The notes beneath the pieces were generated by a model. It searched no databases. It was not told where the DNA came from and saw only the letters and a list, made by a program, of their open reading frames with translations. 64,000 bases of DNA from Nocardioidaceae bacterium (GTDB lineage Bacteria; Actinomycetota; Actinomycetes; Propionibacteriales; Nocardioidaceae), in assembly GCA_030447585.1 (NCBI GenBank), contig JAUJOO010000004.1, positions 84,448 to 148,447 on the forward strand. The letters run 5' to 3'. Positions 1-9,354 of this stretch are shown here, piece after piece. Within the stretch, counting starts at the first letter, position 1. Every line of letters begins with the position of its first letter. Made by a program: the position numbers and the translations under genes.

Positions 1-620
1 AGGTCACACGACTGCGGTGAGATCTCGAGGACCTGACACCATCTGCGCCAGAGCAGGTCGCGGGGGGCTCCGCGGGGCGGGACCGTGACGACGTGGACGT
101 TGCCGGGGTCGAGCGTCGAACTCCACCGCTCGAGGATCGCGGGCACATCCTGCGTGGACCAACCCCACGGCCCGGTGACCTGGTTGGCGAGCAACCTGTC
201 CATGTAGTCGTCGAGAGGACCCGCAGACTGCATCTTGACGGCTTCCTGCCACACGGCAGGGAACTGACGTCCGTAGTCGCGCGCGGTGAAGACCAAGTCG
301 ACCTGCGCCGGCGCCAGCCGCTCGAGCGCCTGCCGGGCTTGTTCGGCGTTGGCCGCTGCGAAGAACTCGTGGGTGATCAGTGCGGTCCCCGGCCACCTCT
401 CGACCTCGCTGCACAACCGGTCCCAGGCGGTGGGCGTCGCCGCACCGTCGCCGGTGAGACCGCGGACGGTTTCGCTGGCGTGGAAGTGGTCCATCCGCCG
501 CCGTCCCGGGTAGAGGAGCCCAAGGTCCCGCAGCGGCTTGCGGTTGTGCCACATCACCGTCTGGAGAAACGTCGTGCCGCTCTTCGGAGCACCGATGTGG
601 AAGAAGACGCGCTCAGCCAT
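1..620 (-). CDS. Sulfotransferase family protein (3' end beyond window)
   Basis: The frame opens at an ATG at 620 and runs off the left edge without a stop, so the C-terminus is missing. The N-terminus reads MAERVFFHIG followed by APKSGTTFLQ (residues 11-20), the 5'-phosphosulfate-binding loop typical of PAPS-dependent sulfotransferases. A later stretch containing HEFFAAA and TARDYGRQFP resembles actinobacterial sulfotransferase-like proteins thought to modify glycans or cell-surface molecules. Family knowledge: transfer of sulfuryl from PAPS to a hydroxyl or amine. The substrate cannot be read from the sequence. It lies 54 bases downstream of a coiled-coil DUF6752 gene on the same strand, a pairing that suggests co-transcription. 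Confidence 0.8.
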   Translation of the reverse strand, partial: MAERVFFHIGAPKSGTTFLQTVMWHNRKPLRDLGLLYPGRRRMDHFHASETVRGLTGDGAATPTAWDRLCSEVERWPGTALITHEFFAAANAEQARQALERLAPAQVDLVFTARDYGRQFPAVWQEAVKMQSAGPLDDYMDRLLANQVTGPWGWSTQDVPAILERWSSTLDPGNVHVVTVPPRGAPRDLLWRRWCQVLEISPQSCD

Positions 621-674
621 GCCCATCCAGCACCGGTGGGCGTGAGAGCCGGCCATAAAGGCCCACGTAAACCA

Positions 675-977
675 TCACAAGGACTCCGAGTACTTCTCCA
701 GCCGCTCCCGAAGCTTCTCCTCGTCACGCTGGGAGATGGGGACCAGCAGCTCTTGTACGACGTCCGTCAGCTCCGCCAGTCGTCGGTTGAGCCGACGGTT
801 CTCCTGCACCTCCGCCTCGAGCTGCTCGACGCGGCGCCGGAGCCGGGCGATCTGACGCCTCATGTCCGGGGAAGACGCGGGGGGCGGTCTGCCGGAGGCG
901 GGCTGCTTCGTCGAGAGCCTGGCCTTGACCTTGTCGCGCACCACACGCACCGGACTCGTCACGTTCTCCACTCCCAC
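675..977 (-). CDS. DUF6752-like coiled-coil protein
   Basis: A 100-residue protein. Residues about 38-98 form one predicted coiled coil rich in Arg, Glu and Leu, running from MRRQIARLRRRVEQLE through RRLAELTDVV to EKLRERLEKY. The N-terminal 35 residues are basic and Pro-rich. No signal peptide or membrane segment is visible. I recognise it as the DUF6752 type, which often neighbours sulfotransferase or glycan genes in Nocardioidaceae; that association is recalled from family knowledge. It precedes the sulfotransferase with a 54-base gap and may act with it. An internal ATG at residue 39 would give only the coiled coil. Function unknown. Confidence 0.7.
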   Translation of the reverse strand: MGVENVTSPVRVVRDKVKARLSTKQPASGRPPPASSPDMRRQIARLRRRVEQLEAEVQENRRLNRRLAELTDVVQELLVPISQRDEEKLRERLEKYSESL

Positions 978-1105
978 CTCGAGACTCAGACCCAGACACC
1001 TTGCCCGCTCCGAATCGTGTCACGGCAGGGCCGACGCTCCGCACGGTACTACACGAGCCTCAGCCAGCAGACCGACAGAGCTGCCATTCTCGTCTGCGGT
1101 CGCGA

Positions 1106-1681
1106 TCAGCCGAGATCCGGTATCTCCGGCCCCAGGTCGAGGCGCTCGTCGAGCATTACCAAGGCACGCGCCGCGCTCCTGCGGACCTCCGGATCCGGGT
1201 CCTCCAGCAGGACCCAGGCGGCCGACACGTGCTCGGTGTCACCCACCCGGCCGAGGCAGCGGGCGGCCGCCACGCGGACCCTGACCAGCTCGTGCCCGCT
1301 GAGCCGTTCTGCACCGGGACCGGCTTCTCCCAGCTCACGCAGCGCGGCCACCTTGAGACACATCTCGGCAGGTCGCCAGTGCTCGTCGTCGAGGCCTGCG
1401 ACGACGGCCGAGGCGACGTCGGGTGCCCACACGTAGCGCAGCGCCCGCGCTCCCCAGGTGCGCACCCAGTACGCCGCTGAATCCGAGGTTTGCGACCACT
1501 CCAGCGCCCTCCCTGCCAGGTACGGCATCACGTCGAGATGTTCGCGCGGGTTCGCTCCTTCGAGAAGCTCCGCGCAGGCCTGCGCCGCGGCCTGCTCGCC
1601 GAGGTGCTCCTTCAGCTCCTGCAGGCGCTGCCGCGGCGTCAGGTCGAGGCTGCTCGGACCTGGCAGCGGACCGGACGGCAT
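1106..1681 (-). CDS. HEAT-repeat domain protein
   Basis: A 191-residue protein from the ATG at 1681. An upstream in-frame GTG at 1786 would add 35 residues of low-complexity sequence and looks less likely. The body has alternating helical pairs. The last third is clearly HEAT-like: VRVRVAAARCLGRVGDTEHV then PDPEVRRSAARALVMLDERL, each with the conserved Asp/Arg-Ala-Ala-Ala-Leu pattern. HEAT repeats are protein-interaction scaffolds; no enzymatic motif is present. It stands alone between divergent neighbours, so context does not suggest a role. Confidence 0.65.
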   Translation of the reverse strand: MPSGPLPGPSSLDLTPRQRLQELKEHLGEQAAAQACAELLEGANPREHLDVMPYLAGRALEWSQTSDSAAYWVRTWGARALRYVWAPDVASAVVAGLDDEHWRPAEMCLKVAALRELGEAGPGAERLSGHELVRVRVAAARCLGRVGDTEHVSAAWVLLEDPDPEVRRSAARALVMLDERLDLGPEIPDLG

Positions 1682-1941
1682 ACCGACATCGTCGCACCGA
1701 CCGGCGCCAGAGCCAGACGTCTGCACCCCAACCGCCTGGACGGCATCGCAGATCTGCGATGTCAACGGTCCAGTCGGCTTGTCCACATCGCAAACCGGGG
1801 ACGGTCGACGGCTGCGGCGGTCTCGACGCAGCTAAGGCGGCGCGACACCGGGCGGGACGCAAATAGGGCGTTGTCCCGATGTGTGGAGGTGCCTTAGAGG
1901 CGGAGTCTCGACGTATCAGATCGAGAGACCAGGAGCCCATC

Positions 1942-2115
1942 ATGTTTTCGACGCTCGAACCCTTCCTCACCGCCGAGATCGCCTACCGCCGCGAACGAGC
2001 CTTGGAGTCGACCTCCGGACGCCCGCAGCAACGTGAGCGGAGTCTCAGCCGTCGGCGGCGTTCGCTACACATCGCTCGACGCAGCCGTCGCAGCGCCCCG
2101 CGCTTCGCCGACTGA
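1942..2115 (+). CDS. Small Arg-rich hypothetical protein (57 aa)
   Basis: The ATG at 1942 has an AGGAG about seven bases upstream and the frame reads to a stop at 2115. The product starts MFSTLEPFLTAEIAYRRERA and ends in a strongly basic tail (RSLSRRRRSLHIARRSRRS). This pattern, a short amphipathic N-terminus plus an Arg-rich C-terminus, recurs in small actinobacterial proteins of unknown role. It ends six bases before the start of the LuxR-family regulator and could be its leader cistron. No known domain. Evidence for expression is only the ribosome-binding site and position. Confidence 0.45.
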   Translation: MFSTLEPFLTAEIAYRRERALESTSGRPQQRERSLSRRRRSLHIARRSRRSAPRFAD

Positions 2116-2121
2116 CCGGCG

Positions 2122-5100
2122 GTGCGTGACAGGCAGCAACCTTTTCCCGGAGGCGGCGGATCGTCGGCGGCACACGAGATGATTGTCGACGTGCCTCCAG
2201 AGACCGTCGCTTCCTCTCCGCTCATCGGACGAGCCGACGAGCTGCGCCACCTGGTGTCGCTCATCGGTGTCGGAGATGCGTCACCGGCGGCGCGCTGCGT
2301 CGTGCTCGCTGGCGATGCCGGAGTCGGCAAGAGCCGGCTGCTCAGCGAGCTTCGTACGACGGCGCGTTCCAACGGCTGGCGGGTGCTGATGGGCCACTGT
2401 CTCGACTTCGGTGACAGCGCGCTTCCCTACCTGCCTTTCACGGAACTGTTCGGCCGGCTCGCCGCCTCCTCCCCTGACGTCGCCGCAGAACTCGCCGTCG
2501 CTCACCCCGCCGTACGCCGTCTGCTTCCGGTTACCCGGCTGAGCCCTGCGACCGAAGCCGCGACCATCGAGCCGACAGACCGCGGAGACCTCTTCCAGGC
2601 GGTGCATGCTGCTCTCGAGCAACTCGGCTCGCTTGCCCCGCTGCTGGTCGTGGTCGAGGACGTCCACTGGGCCGACCAGTCCACGCGGGAGATGCTTACG
2701 TTTCTGTTCGCCAGAGGGTTCGCCGAAACCGTCGCTGTCGTGGCGTCGTACCGCAGCGACGACCTCCATCGCCGCCACTCCTTGCGCTCCTCCTTGGGCG
2801 AGTGGTCGCGACTGACCGGTGTGAGCAAGATCGAGCTCAACCGGCTCGACGACGCCGATGTGCGCGCCCTCGTGCGCGTGCTTCACCCGGCGCCGCTCTC
2901 CGAGCGAGACGTCCACGCCATCGTCGGTCGAGCCGAAGGCAACGCCTTCTTCACCGAGGAGCTGGTTGGCGCCACCGAAAGAGGACGCACAACGCTCCCC
3001 GTCGACCTCACCGACCTGCTCCTCGTGCGGCTGGACCAGCTCGACGACCGCGCCCGACATGCCGTACGGGCGGCAGCCGTCGCCGGTCGACGCGTCTCGC
3101 ACACGCTGCTCTCCAGCGTCGTCGAGCTCGACGACCGTGAGCTTGAACGCGCTCTGAGGGCTGCGGTGGAGAGCAATGTGTTGTCGGCGGTCGGAGACGA
3201 CGGCTACGCGTTTCGACACGCGCTGCTGGCCGAAGCCGTCTACGACGACCTCTTGCCGGGCGAACGGGTGAGGCTGCACCGGGCATACATGGCGGCGCTG
3301 CTCGGCCCCGAGATCCCCAGCAGCGCCGCCGAGGTAGCGCGTCATGCCCGCGCCGCTCACGACCTGCGCACGGCAGCCCGAGCAAGTGTCGAGGCCGGTG
3401 ACGAGGCCATGGCCGTGGGCGGTCCTGACGAGGCAGCGCGCCACTACGAGGTGGCGCTAGAGCTGGTGACTGAGCTGTTGTCCGGCCACGACGACATCGG
3501 CGTGGACGTCGTCGAGCTCGCCATCAAGGCAAGCGAGGCCGTCAGCGCGGCCGGTGACCCCCACCGGGCGATCACCTTGGTGCACGACCAGCTGACCCAG
3601 CTACCCTCGGACGCCCCACCGCTGCAGCGCGTACGCCTGCTCGTGCGCCTGGCAGCCGCTGCCCTCATCACAGACACCGACATCGACCCGCTGGACCAGA
3701 CCACCGAGGCGCTGGGACTCGTCCCGGCAACGCCCGAGACGGCGCTGCGCGCCGAGGTGCTCAGCGCCCACGCGCGCGCGAACGCCGCCCGGGGGCGCGA
3801 CGACGAAGCCGTCCGCTGGGCGCGTGAGGCGCTGGGAGTGGCTCACCGGCTGCACCTGCCCAAGACCTTGTCGGACGCCACTACGACCTTGGCGAGACTC
3901 AACGAGCGCGCGCAGGACCCGGACGAGTCGCGACGCGCGCTGGCAGAGGTCGCCGAGCAGTCGAGGGCAGCCGCCGACGTGATGGGTGAGCTGCGTAGTC
4001 TGCACAATCTGGGCGGCCTCTACTACGAGGCGGGGCAGCTCGACGAGGCGCAGGCCGTATACGGCCAGGCGGCGACACGGGCGGCCGAGCTCGGTCGCCC
4101 ATGGGCGCCGTACGGCCTCGACGCGCGCCTGCTGAGCGGGATCGTGTGCTATGTGCGAGGGCAGTGGGAAGCAGCGCAGCGTGTGCTCGACGTCTCGGGC
4201 GAGGATCCTCCGGCGCCCGCCGAGGCGTCGCTGGCGACCACGTCCCTGCTCGTGGCAGCCGGCCGAGGTGACGCCTCCTCACTGCAGCAGCTGCAGCGCT
4301 TGAGACCCTGGTGGGAACGCGACGGGATGATGGCCACCGTCGGCGGTGCTGCGGCCATCGACCTGCTGGGTGGCAGCGGGGACTTCGAGGCAGCCGCCGC
4401 GATGCACGACTACGTGGTGGCGACCGTGAGCCGGATATGGCAGTCGACGTCGTTCATGGCGAGGATCCGGCTCAGCGCGCTGTTGCTCGGCCACATGGCG
4501 GTTCGGGCAACCTCCGCCGCCACCGCCGACCGGCCAGCTCTCCTGGCCCGAGCTGACGATCTGCTCGCCGCTGCCACCGGTGCCGTGCGGCACGCACATG
4601 ACCGGGGGCACGCCATCGGGCCCGAGGGGCTCGCCTGGTCATCACGTGTCCGCGCCGAGTACCTGAGGGTGCACTGGCTCAGTGGCATCGACGTGCCGGA
4701 CCAAGACGAGCTCGTCGGCGCCTGGACGCAGACGGTCGATGGCTTTACTGCCTTCGGGGACGTCTATGAGACGGCGCGCTCCCAGGTCAGGTTGGCAGCG
4801 GTCCATCGCGCGGCCGGAAACACCGCGCAGGCTCGAGCCCTGGCCGACGCCGCCCGCACCAACGCACACTCGCTGGGCGCCCAGCCGCTGCTGGCCGAGT
4901 TGCGACAGCTCGGCCAGACCGCGCCCCGCGCGGATACGAGTAGGCATGGTGAGAGCCTGACCGCACGGGAGCGTGAAATTCTTGCGCTGGTCGCAAGCGG
5001 CCGATCCAACGGCGAGATAGCCGGCCAGCTCTACATCAGCAGCAAGACGGTCAGCGTCCACGTCTCGAACATCTTGGCCAAGCTCGGAGCCGCCGGACGC

Positions 5101-5163
5101 ACCGAGGCCGCCGCGTTGGCCAGACAGCGCGGACTGCTCGGCGACGAGCTCGCCGGCCGCTGA
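2122..5163 (+). CDS. LAL-type LuxR-family ATP-binding transcriptional regulator
   Basis: A 1013-residue STAND-like regulator from GTG 2122; an ATG at 2179 is an alternative start, with a GGAGG about 24 bases before it. An N-terminal AAA/NTPase module follows LIGRADEL: Walker A is GDAGVGKS (residues 64-71) and Walker B is LLVVVEDVHWAD (about 174-185). A long helical TPR-like middle covers roughly residues 400-930. The C-terminal LuxR helix-turn-helix spans about 945-1010 (LTAREREILALVASGRSNGE, then TVSVHVSNILAKL). Family knowledge: LAL proteins bind ATP and an inducer, then activate nearby operons. It converges on the hydantoinase operon. Control of that catabolic region is plausible but inferred from position only. 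Confidence 0.88.
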   Translation: MRDRQQPFPGGGGSSAAHEMIVDVPPETVASSPLIGRADELRHLVSLIGVGDASPAARCVVLAGDAGVGKSRLLSELRTTARSNGWRVLMGHCLDFGDSALPYLPFTELFGRLAASSPDVAAELAVAHPAVRRLLPVTRLSPATEAATIEPTDRGDLFQAVHAALEQLGSLAPLLVVVEDVHWADQSTREMLTFLFARGFAETVAVVASYRSDDLHRRHSLRSSLGEWSRLTGVSKIELNRLDDADVRALVRVLHPAPLSERDVHAIVGRAEGNAFFTEELVGATERGRTTLPVDLTDLLLVRLDQLDDRARHAVRAAAVAGRRVSHTLLSSVVELDDRELERALRAAVESNVLSAVGDDGYAFRHALLAEAVYDDLLPGERVRLHRAYMAALLGPEIPSSAAEVARHARAAHDLRTAARASVEAGDEAMAVGGPDEAARHYEVALELVTELLSGHDDIGVDVVELAIKASEAVSAAGDPHRAITLVHDQLTQLPSDAPPLQRVRLLVRLAAAALITDTDIDPLDQTTEALGLVPATPETALRAEVLSAHARANAARGRDDEAVRWAREALGVAHRLHLPKTLSDATTTLARLNERAQDPDESRRALAEVAEQSRAAADVMGELRSLHNLGGLYYEAGQLDEAQAVYGQAATRAAELGRPWAPYGLDARLLSGIVCYVRGQWEAAQRVLDVSGEDPPAPAEASLATTSLLVAAGRGDASSLQQLQRLRPWWERDGMMATVGGAAAIDLLGGSGDFEAAAAMHDYVVATVSRIWQSTSFMARIRLSALLLGHMAVRATSAATADRPALLARADDLLAAATGAVRHAHDRGHAIGPEGLAWSSRVRAEYLRVHWLSGIDVPDQDELVGAWTQTVDGFTAFGDVYETARSQVRLAAVHRAAGNTAQARALADAARTNAHSLGAQPLLAELRQLGQTAPRADTSRHGESLTAREREILALVASGRSNGEIAGQLYISSKTVSVHVSNILAKLGAAGRTEAAALARQRGLLGDELAGR

Positions 5164-5206
5164 CGCTCCGCCGGCTCAGGAGGATGACCGCTGGGCGCGG
5201 CGCCAA

Positions 5207-5248
5207 GATCCGACTCTCAAGGGGTCAGGACAGCGTGAGAGTCGGATC
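5207..5248. terminator. Bidirectional terminator-like hairpin
   Basis: A perfect 13-bp inverted repeat, GATCCGACTCTCA (5207-5219) and TGAGAGTCGGATC (5236-5248), with a 16-base loop. The stem can extend by about four pairs through a single-base bulge. It lies between the convergent LuxR-family gene and the hydantoinase gene. There is no T tract, as is common for actinobacterial terminators. The role is inferred from geometry and position. Confidence 0.6.
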
Positions 5249-5255
5249 CTTGCGC

Positions 5256-7181
5256 TCAGATCAGGTCGACGTCCGCATACGCGGCGCCGCCCGAGAGCCG
5301 CCGATAGCCAGGACCACGGTCGAAGAACGGGTCGCCGTCCGAGGCGATCCGCTCGGCCCGCTCGCGCCGCATATCGTCACGAAGCTGACCGGACGCCTGC
5401 TCATCCACCTCCACGTCGCTCCCCACCACCTGCAGCGCGACTCCGTAGTCCGACCTGGCACCCTCAACCGACACCTTCCCCCACGCCACGTCCCGCGCCA
5501 CCTCGTCGTACGGCCGCTCGAGCGGGTCACCCCAGCCGCCTCCGCCGGTGGTGCGGATCCGGATCACCTGACCGGCTGCGACGGGCTCGGCGTCGGTCAA
5601 CGCGTCGATGACCCGCTCGTCTGGTCCGCCGAGGTCGACTGTGACGTCGAAGGGCTTCCCCGCCCGGCCGCCCCTGACTCCCCAGCAGGCCAGGATGGAG
5701 CGGTCGGCGATCGACATGAAGTGTGCGTCCTTCAACATGCGGATGTGCTTCTCGTAGCCGCAGCCACCGCGGTAGCGCCCGGCGCCGCCGGAGTCGACAG
5801 CGAGTCCCAGCCGTTCAACGACGAACGGGAACCTTGCCTCGCTGAACTCGGTCGGCAGATTCCGGGAGTCCGGTACGACGTGGATCGTGTCCTCGCCGTC
5901 GGCGTAGTAGCGCCCGCCAGAGCCTCCACCGAGAACCTCGCGCATAAGGTACGGCTGACCGTTGGCGTCGTCGCCGTACAGTCCCGTGTAGCGGATCGTC
6001 TCCTGGTCAGCGGGCATCCGGCCGTCGACAGCCTTCGCCAAGACGCCGGCGAGTACGCCGAGCAGCCGCAGGATGACGAACGTGCGCGCGTTCGTCGGAG
6101 CGGGGAAGACCGGCGTGAGCAGCGTCCCAGGAGGGGGAAACCGCATCTCGATCAGCGGCACCACACCCTCGTTGACGTCCAGCTCGGCCATCCGGTCGGG
6201 CGAGTCGGCGAGGTTGCGCAGGATCGGCGCCAGCCACTTCTTGAGGAAGTTGCCGTCGGCGTAGTCCCCGCAGTGGTTGATGGGCCCCTTGGCCTGCGGA
6301 GCCGTCCCGGTGTAGTCGATAATGATGCGCCCACCCTCGTCGGGGACCTTCGTCAGCGTGATGCGCTGCGTATGCAACCTCGGCTCGTCAACACCGTCGT
6401 GCTCGGCGTAGTCCTCCCAGACGTAGGTGCCATCGGGGATCTTGGTCAGGATCTCGCGGCGGAAGGTGTCCGTGGTGTTGTCGAGGATGGCGTCGAAGCA
6501 AGCCTCCACCAGGTCGCGACCGTAGCGGTCGAACAGCTCGGCCATCCGGCGCGCACCCATCAGGCACGCTGCGCACTCCGCGTCGAGATCTGCCGCCAGC
6601 GAGTCAGGCATCCGCGAGTTCCGGGTCATGATCTTCAGCGCCTGCTCACAGGGGACCCCCCCATCCCAGAGCTTGATGGGCGGCACCATCAGGCCTTCCT
6701 CGAACACCGAGGTGGCGTTCGACGGCATCGACCCCGGGACCGCTCCCCCGATGTCGTCGTGATGACCGAACGCCTGCACGAACGCCACCACCTGTGGCCC
6801 GCCGCCGGCGTCATGGAAGACGGGCGCGGTCACGCAGAGATCCGGCAGGTGTCCGATCCCGCCCTCGCTGAGATAGACGTCGTTGTGGAAGAAGACGTCG
6901 CCGGGGCGCATGTCCTCGATGGGGTAGTCACGAGCCACCGGATGCACCAGTGCTGAGTACGACCGTCCTGTCAGCTTGCGCAGGTGCCGGTCGTGGATCC
7001 CGGCCCGGTAGTCGTGGGCGTCGCGGATCATCGGCGAGCGCGACGTGCGCCCGATCGCCGTCTCCACCTCCCTCTCGACGGAGGCGAGGTAGCCGGCCAC
7101 GATCTCGACCAGCACCGGGTCCACCGACCCGTCCGAATCCGATAGAGCCAGAGAGCGACGAGGTTCGGACAGGTCGGTCAT
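5256..7181 (-). CDS. hyuB: Hydantoinase B / oxoprolinase family protein
   Basis: A 641-residue protein. The ATG at 7181 overlaps the hyuA stop (ATGA), indicating translational coupling and fixing the start. It has the HyuB/acetone carboxylase alpha-like fold markers: HNDVYLSEGGIGHLPDL near residue 93, GTAPQAKGPINH near 290, and the Gly-rich TGGGGWGDPLERP near the C-terminus. Family knowledge: HyuB and HyuA form ATP-dependent enzymes that open cyclic imides or amides (N-methylhydantoin, hydantoin, 5-oxoproline) or carboxylate ketones. With a permease and a molybdenum hydroxylase nearby, ring opening of an oxidised N-heterocycle is the best guess. The exact substrate is unknown. Confidence 0.88.
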   Translation of the reverse strand: MTDLSEPRRSLALSDSDGSVDPVLVEIVAGYLASVEREVETAIGRTSRSPMIRDAHDYRAGIHDRHLRKLTGRSYSALVHPVARDYPIEDMRPGDVFFHNDVYLSEGGIGHLPDLCVTAPVFHDAGGGPQVVAFVQAFGHHDDIGGAVPGSMPSNATSVFEEGLMVPPIKLWDGGVPCEQALKIMTRNSRMPDSLAADLDAECAACLMGARRMAELFDRYGRDLVEACFDAILDNTTDTFRREILTKIPDGTYVWEDYAEHDGVDEPRLHTQRITLTKVPDEGGRIIIDYTGTAPQAKGPINHCGDYADGNFLKKWLAPILRNLADSPDRMAELDVNEGVVPLIEMRFPPPGTLLTPVFPAPTNARTFVILRLLGVLAGVLAKAVDGRMPADQETIRYTGLYGDDANGQPYLMREVLGGGSGGRYYADGEDTIHVVPDSRNLPTEFSEARFPFVVERLGLAVDSGGAGRYRGGCGYEKHIRMLKDAHFMSIADRSILACWGVRGGRAGKPFDVTVDLGGPDERVIDALTDAEPVAAGQVIRIRTTGGGGWGDPLERPYDEVARDVAWGKVSVEGARSDYGVALQVVGSDVEVDEQASGQLRDDMRRERAERIASDGDPFFDRGPGYRRLSGGAAYADVDLI

Positions 7182-9280
7182 GGTGACGTCTTCTCGATGA
7201 GCAGGTTCCCGAACCGATCGACCCTCGCCTCGAATCCGGAGTGCACCGGCACGGTCGACGAGAACTCCTCCACCACGGCCGGCCCGGCAACCACGTCTCC
7301 CGCTCCCAGCTTCGCCCGTTCGTAGATGGCGGCTTCTTGCCACTCCTCGAAGTAGACGGCCCGCTGGCCCGTGACGGCGCGAGCAGCCCCGCGCCCTGGG
7401 TCCACCTCCGGAAGGGCCGGCTTGCGGATGGGTCCGATGCCGGTCACTCGCAGGTTTACCCACTCGACCTGCTGCCGCGGGTCGGCACGGAAGTCGTAGC
7501 CGTAGAGTGCGGCATGCTCGTCGTGGAAGCGGCTCGCGACAGCGTCGGCCGCAGCGGCCGTGACGTCGCCCTCCCCTACGGGAACCCGCACCTCGTAGGC
7601 CTGACCGAAGTAGCGCAGGTCCGCGCTCCGCTCGAACCGCCGCTCGTCGCGTGAGAACCCCTCCCGCTGAAGCGCCGCATCCGCCTGCGCGGTGAGATCG
7701 GCGATGATCCGCTCCAGCCGAACGCAGTCGAGCCCCGACTGCTTCATGACGGCCGTCTGGACGTAGTCGTTGCGCACGTCGACGGTCAGCAGACCGTATG
7801 CCGACAGGTTGCCCGGGTTGAGCGGGACGACGACACCGCTGAGGCCGAGCACGTCCACAAGGCGGCACGCAAGCAGCGAACCGGACCCTCCGAACGTCAC
7901 CAGACGGAAGGTGCGGATGTCCAGGCCGCGCTTGACGGTGATCTGGCGCAGGGCGTTCGCCTGGTTCCACGCCGAGATCTCCAGCACGCCGCTGGCTGCC
8001 CGCTCGGACGAGAGTCCCAGCCTGCCGGCGAGGTCCTCCATCCCCCGGCGGGCAAGGTCGACCGCCAGTGGCACCTCGCCGCCGAGCAGACGAGGAGGGA
8101 TTCGGCCCAGGAACACATGAGCGTCTGTGACGGTCGGCTCGTGGCCGCCGTTGCCGTAACACATCGGGCCGGGGTCTGCGCCGGCCGACTGCGGACCCAC
8201 CTTGAGCGTTCCCTCCGGGCTGATCCAGGCGATCGACCCACCTCCGGCCCCGATGGTGACGACGTCGATCATCGAGATCTTGCTCGGGTAGACACCCACT
8301 GTCCCTTCCGTCGTAAGGGCCGGCACCCCGTCCCTCACCATCGTCACGTCAGTCGACGTTCCGCCGCCGTCACAGGTCAGCACCGAGCCGAAGCCCGCTG
8401 CGTCGGCGACGACGGCCGCGCCGAGTGCCCCTGCGGCGGGGCCCGAGAGCACGGTGCTGATCGGCTGGTGCATAACCTCGTCAGCCGACAACACGCCGCC
8501 GTTCGACTTCATCACGTAGAAGGGCACGGTGCGCCCCGCCGGTGCCGCTTGTGTGGTGTACGCGTGGAGCCGTCGACTGATGGTGTCGACGTACGCCCTG
8601 ATGCTCGGTTTCACGGCCGCATCGACAAGGGTGGTGACCGACCGCTCGTACTCGCGGTACTCCCGCAGCACCTCCGACGAGATGGACACGACGGCGTCGG
8701 GATGCACCCGGGTGATCACGTCACGCATCGCAAGCTCGTGGCCGGGGTCGGCGTAGGAGTGCAAGAAACACACTCCGACCGTGTCCACTCCGGCGTCTTT
8801 GAAGAACCGCGCTGCTGCCTCGGCCGACTCCTCGTCGAACGGTCTGATCTCCGAGCCGTCCGCAGCCAGCCTGCCGCGGACGGTCTTCACCCGGTCGGCC
8901 GGGACGATTCGCGGCGGCTTCACCCAGAAGTACGAGTTGCCGTAACCGTCGGGAACGGACTGTCGCGCGATCTCGAGAATGTGCCCATAGCCCTCGGTCG
9001 TGACGAAGCCAAGATTCTCGACCTTCCCCTCGAGCAGCTTGTTGGTTGCCACGGTCGTCCCGTGTGACACGGCGGCGACGCTGTCGCCGCCGACGCCAAG
9101 CTGGCCCAAGACCTTGTCGATACCGGCCATGAAGCCGACGGCAGGATCCGCAGGCGTGGATGGGGTCTTGGTCGTGGTGATCTCCCCGCTGACCTCGTCG
9201 ACGGCCACCACGTCGGTGAAGGTCCCGCCGGTGTCGATACCGACCCGGATACGCCGAGGGTGTGGGTGCTGACTGATCAC
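7178..9280 (-). CDS. hyuA: Hydantoinase A / oxoprolinase family protein
   Basis: A 700-residue protein from GTG 9280. The N-terminal ASKHA-type ATP-binding motif GIDTGGTFTDV is at about residues 14-24 and a second phosphate-binding motif CDGGGTSTDV at about 297-306. GPAAGALGA lies between them, and a Gly-rich FGGSGSLLACRL follows at about 460. The length matches the HyuA family. It would provide the ATP-dependent activation half of the HyuAB complex. It sits 74 bases downstream of the CoxG-like gene and overlaps hyuB by four bases, so coxG-hyuA-hyuB is probably one transcript. Substrate specificity cannot be assigned from sequence. Confidence 0.9.
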   Translation of the reverse strand: MISQHPHPRRIRVGIDTGGTFTDVVAVDEVSGEITTTKTPSTPADPAVGFMAGIDKVLGQLGVGGDSVAAVSHGTTVATNKLLEGKVENLGFVTTEGYGHILEIARQSVPDGYGNSYFWVKPPRIVPADRVKTVRGRLAADGSEIRPFDEESAEAAARFFKDAGVDTVGVCFLHSYADPGHELAMRDVITRVHPDAVVSISSEVLREYREYERSVTTLVDAAVKPSIRAYVDTISRRLHAYTTQAAPAGRTVPFYVMKSNGGVLSADEVMHQPISTVLSGPAAGALGAAVVADAAGFGSVLTCDGGGTSTDVTMVRDGVPALTTEGTVGVYPSKISMIDVVTIGAGGGSIAWISPEGTLKVGPQSAGADPGPMCYGNGGHEPTVTDAHVFLGRIPPRLLGGEVPLAVDLARRGMEDLAGRLGLSSERAASGVLEISAWNQANALRQITVKRGLDIRTFRLVTFGGSGSLLACRLVDVLGLSGVVVPLNPGNLSAYGLLTVDVRNDYVQTAVMKQSGLDCVRLERIIADLTAQADAALQREGFSRDERRFERSADLRYFGQAYEVRVPVGEGDVTAAAADAVASRFHDEHAALYGYDFRADPRQQVEWVNLRVTGIGPIRKPALPEVDPGRGAARAVTGQRAVYFEEWQEAAIYERAKLGAGDVVAGPAVVEEFSSTVPVHSGFEARVDRFGNLLIEKTSP

Positions 9281-9354
9281 GCCTCATTCCCGATCGCGGT
9301 CAATGCCGGCATGCGTGCCTCCTGGGACGTGAGTGGTCGGTGCCGCAGTGGCCG

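Noticed and set aside
93..1436. Long plus-strand open frame opposite the sulfotransferase, DUF6752 and HEAT genes
   Set aside because: Composition is Arg/Pro/His-rich with no domain, and it lies antisense to three frames with recognisable proteins. High-GC DNA commonly leaves antisense frames open.
1900..1945. Imperfect palindrome GTCTCGA...TCGAGAGAC before the small ORF as an operator
   Set aside because: Only five consecutive base pairs match; within chance for this composition.
5184..6956. 590-codon plus-strand frame opposite hyuB
   Set aside because: It mirrors hyuB codons and has no protein-like motif; hyuB motifs are clear on the other strand.
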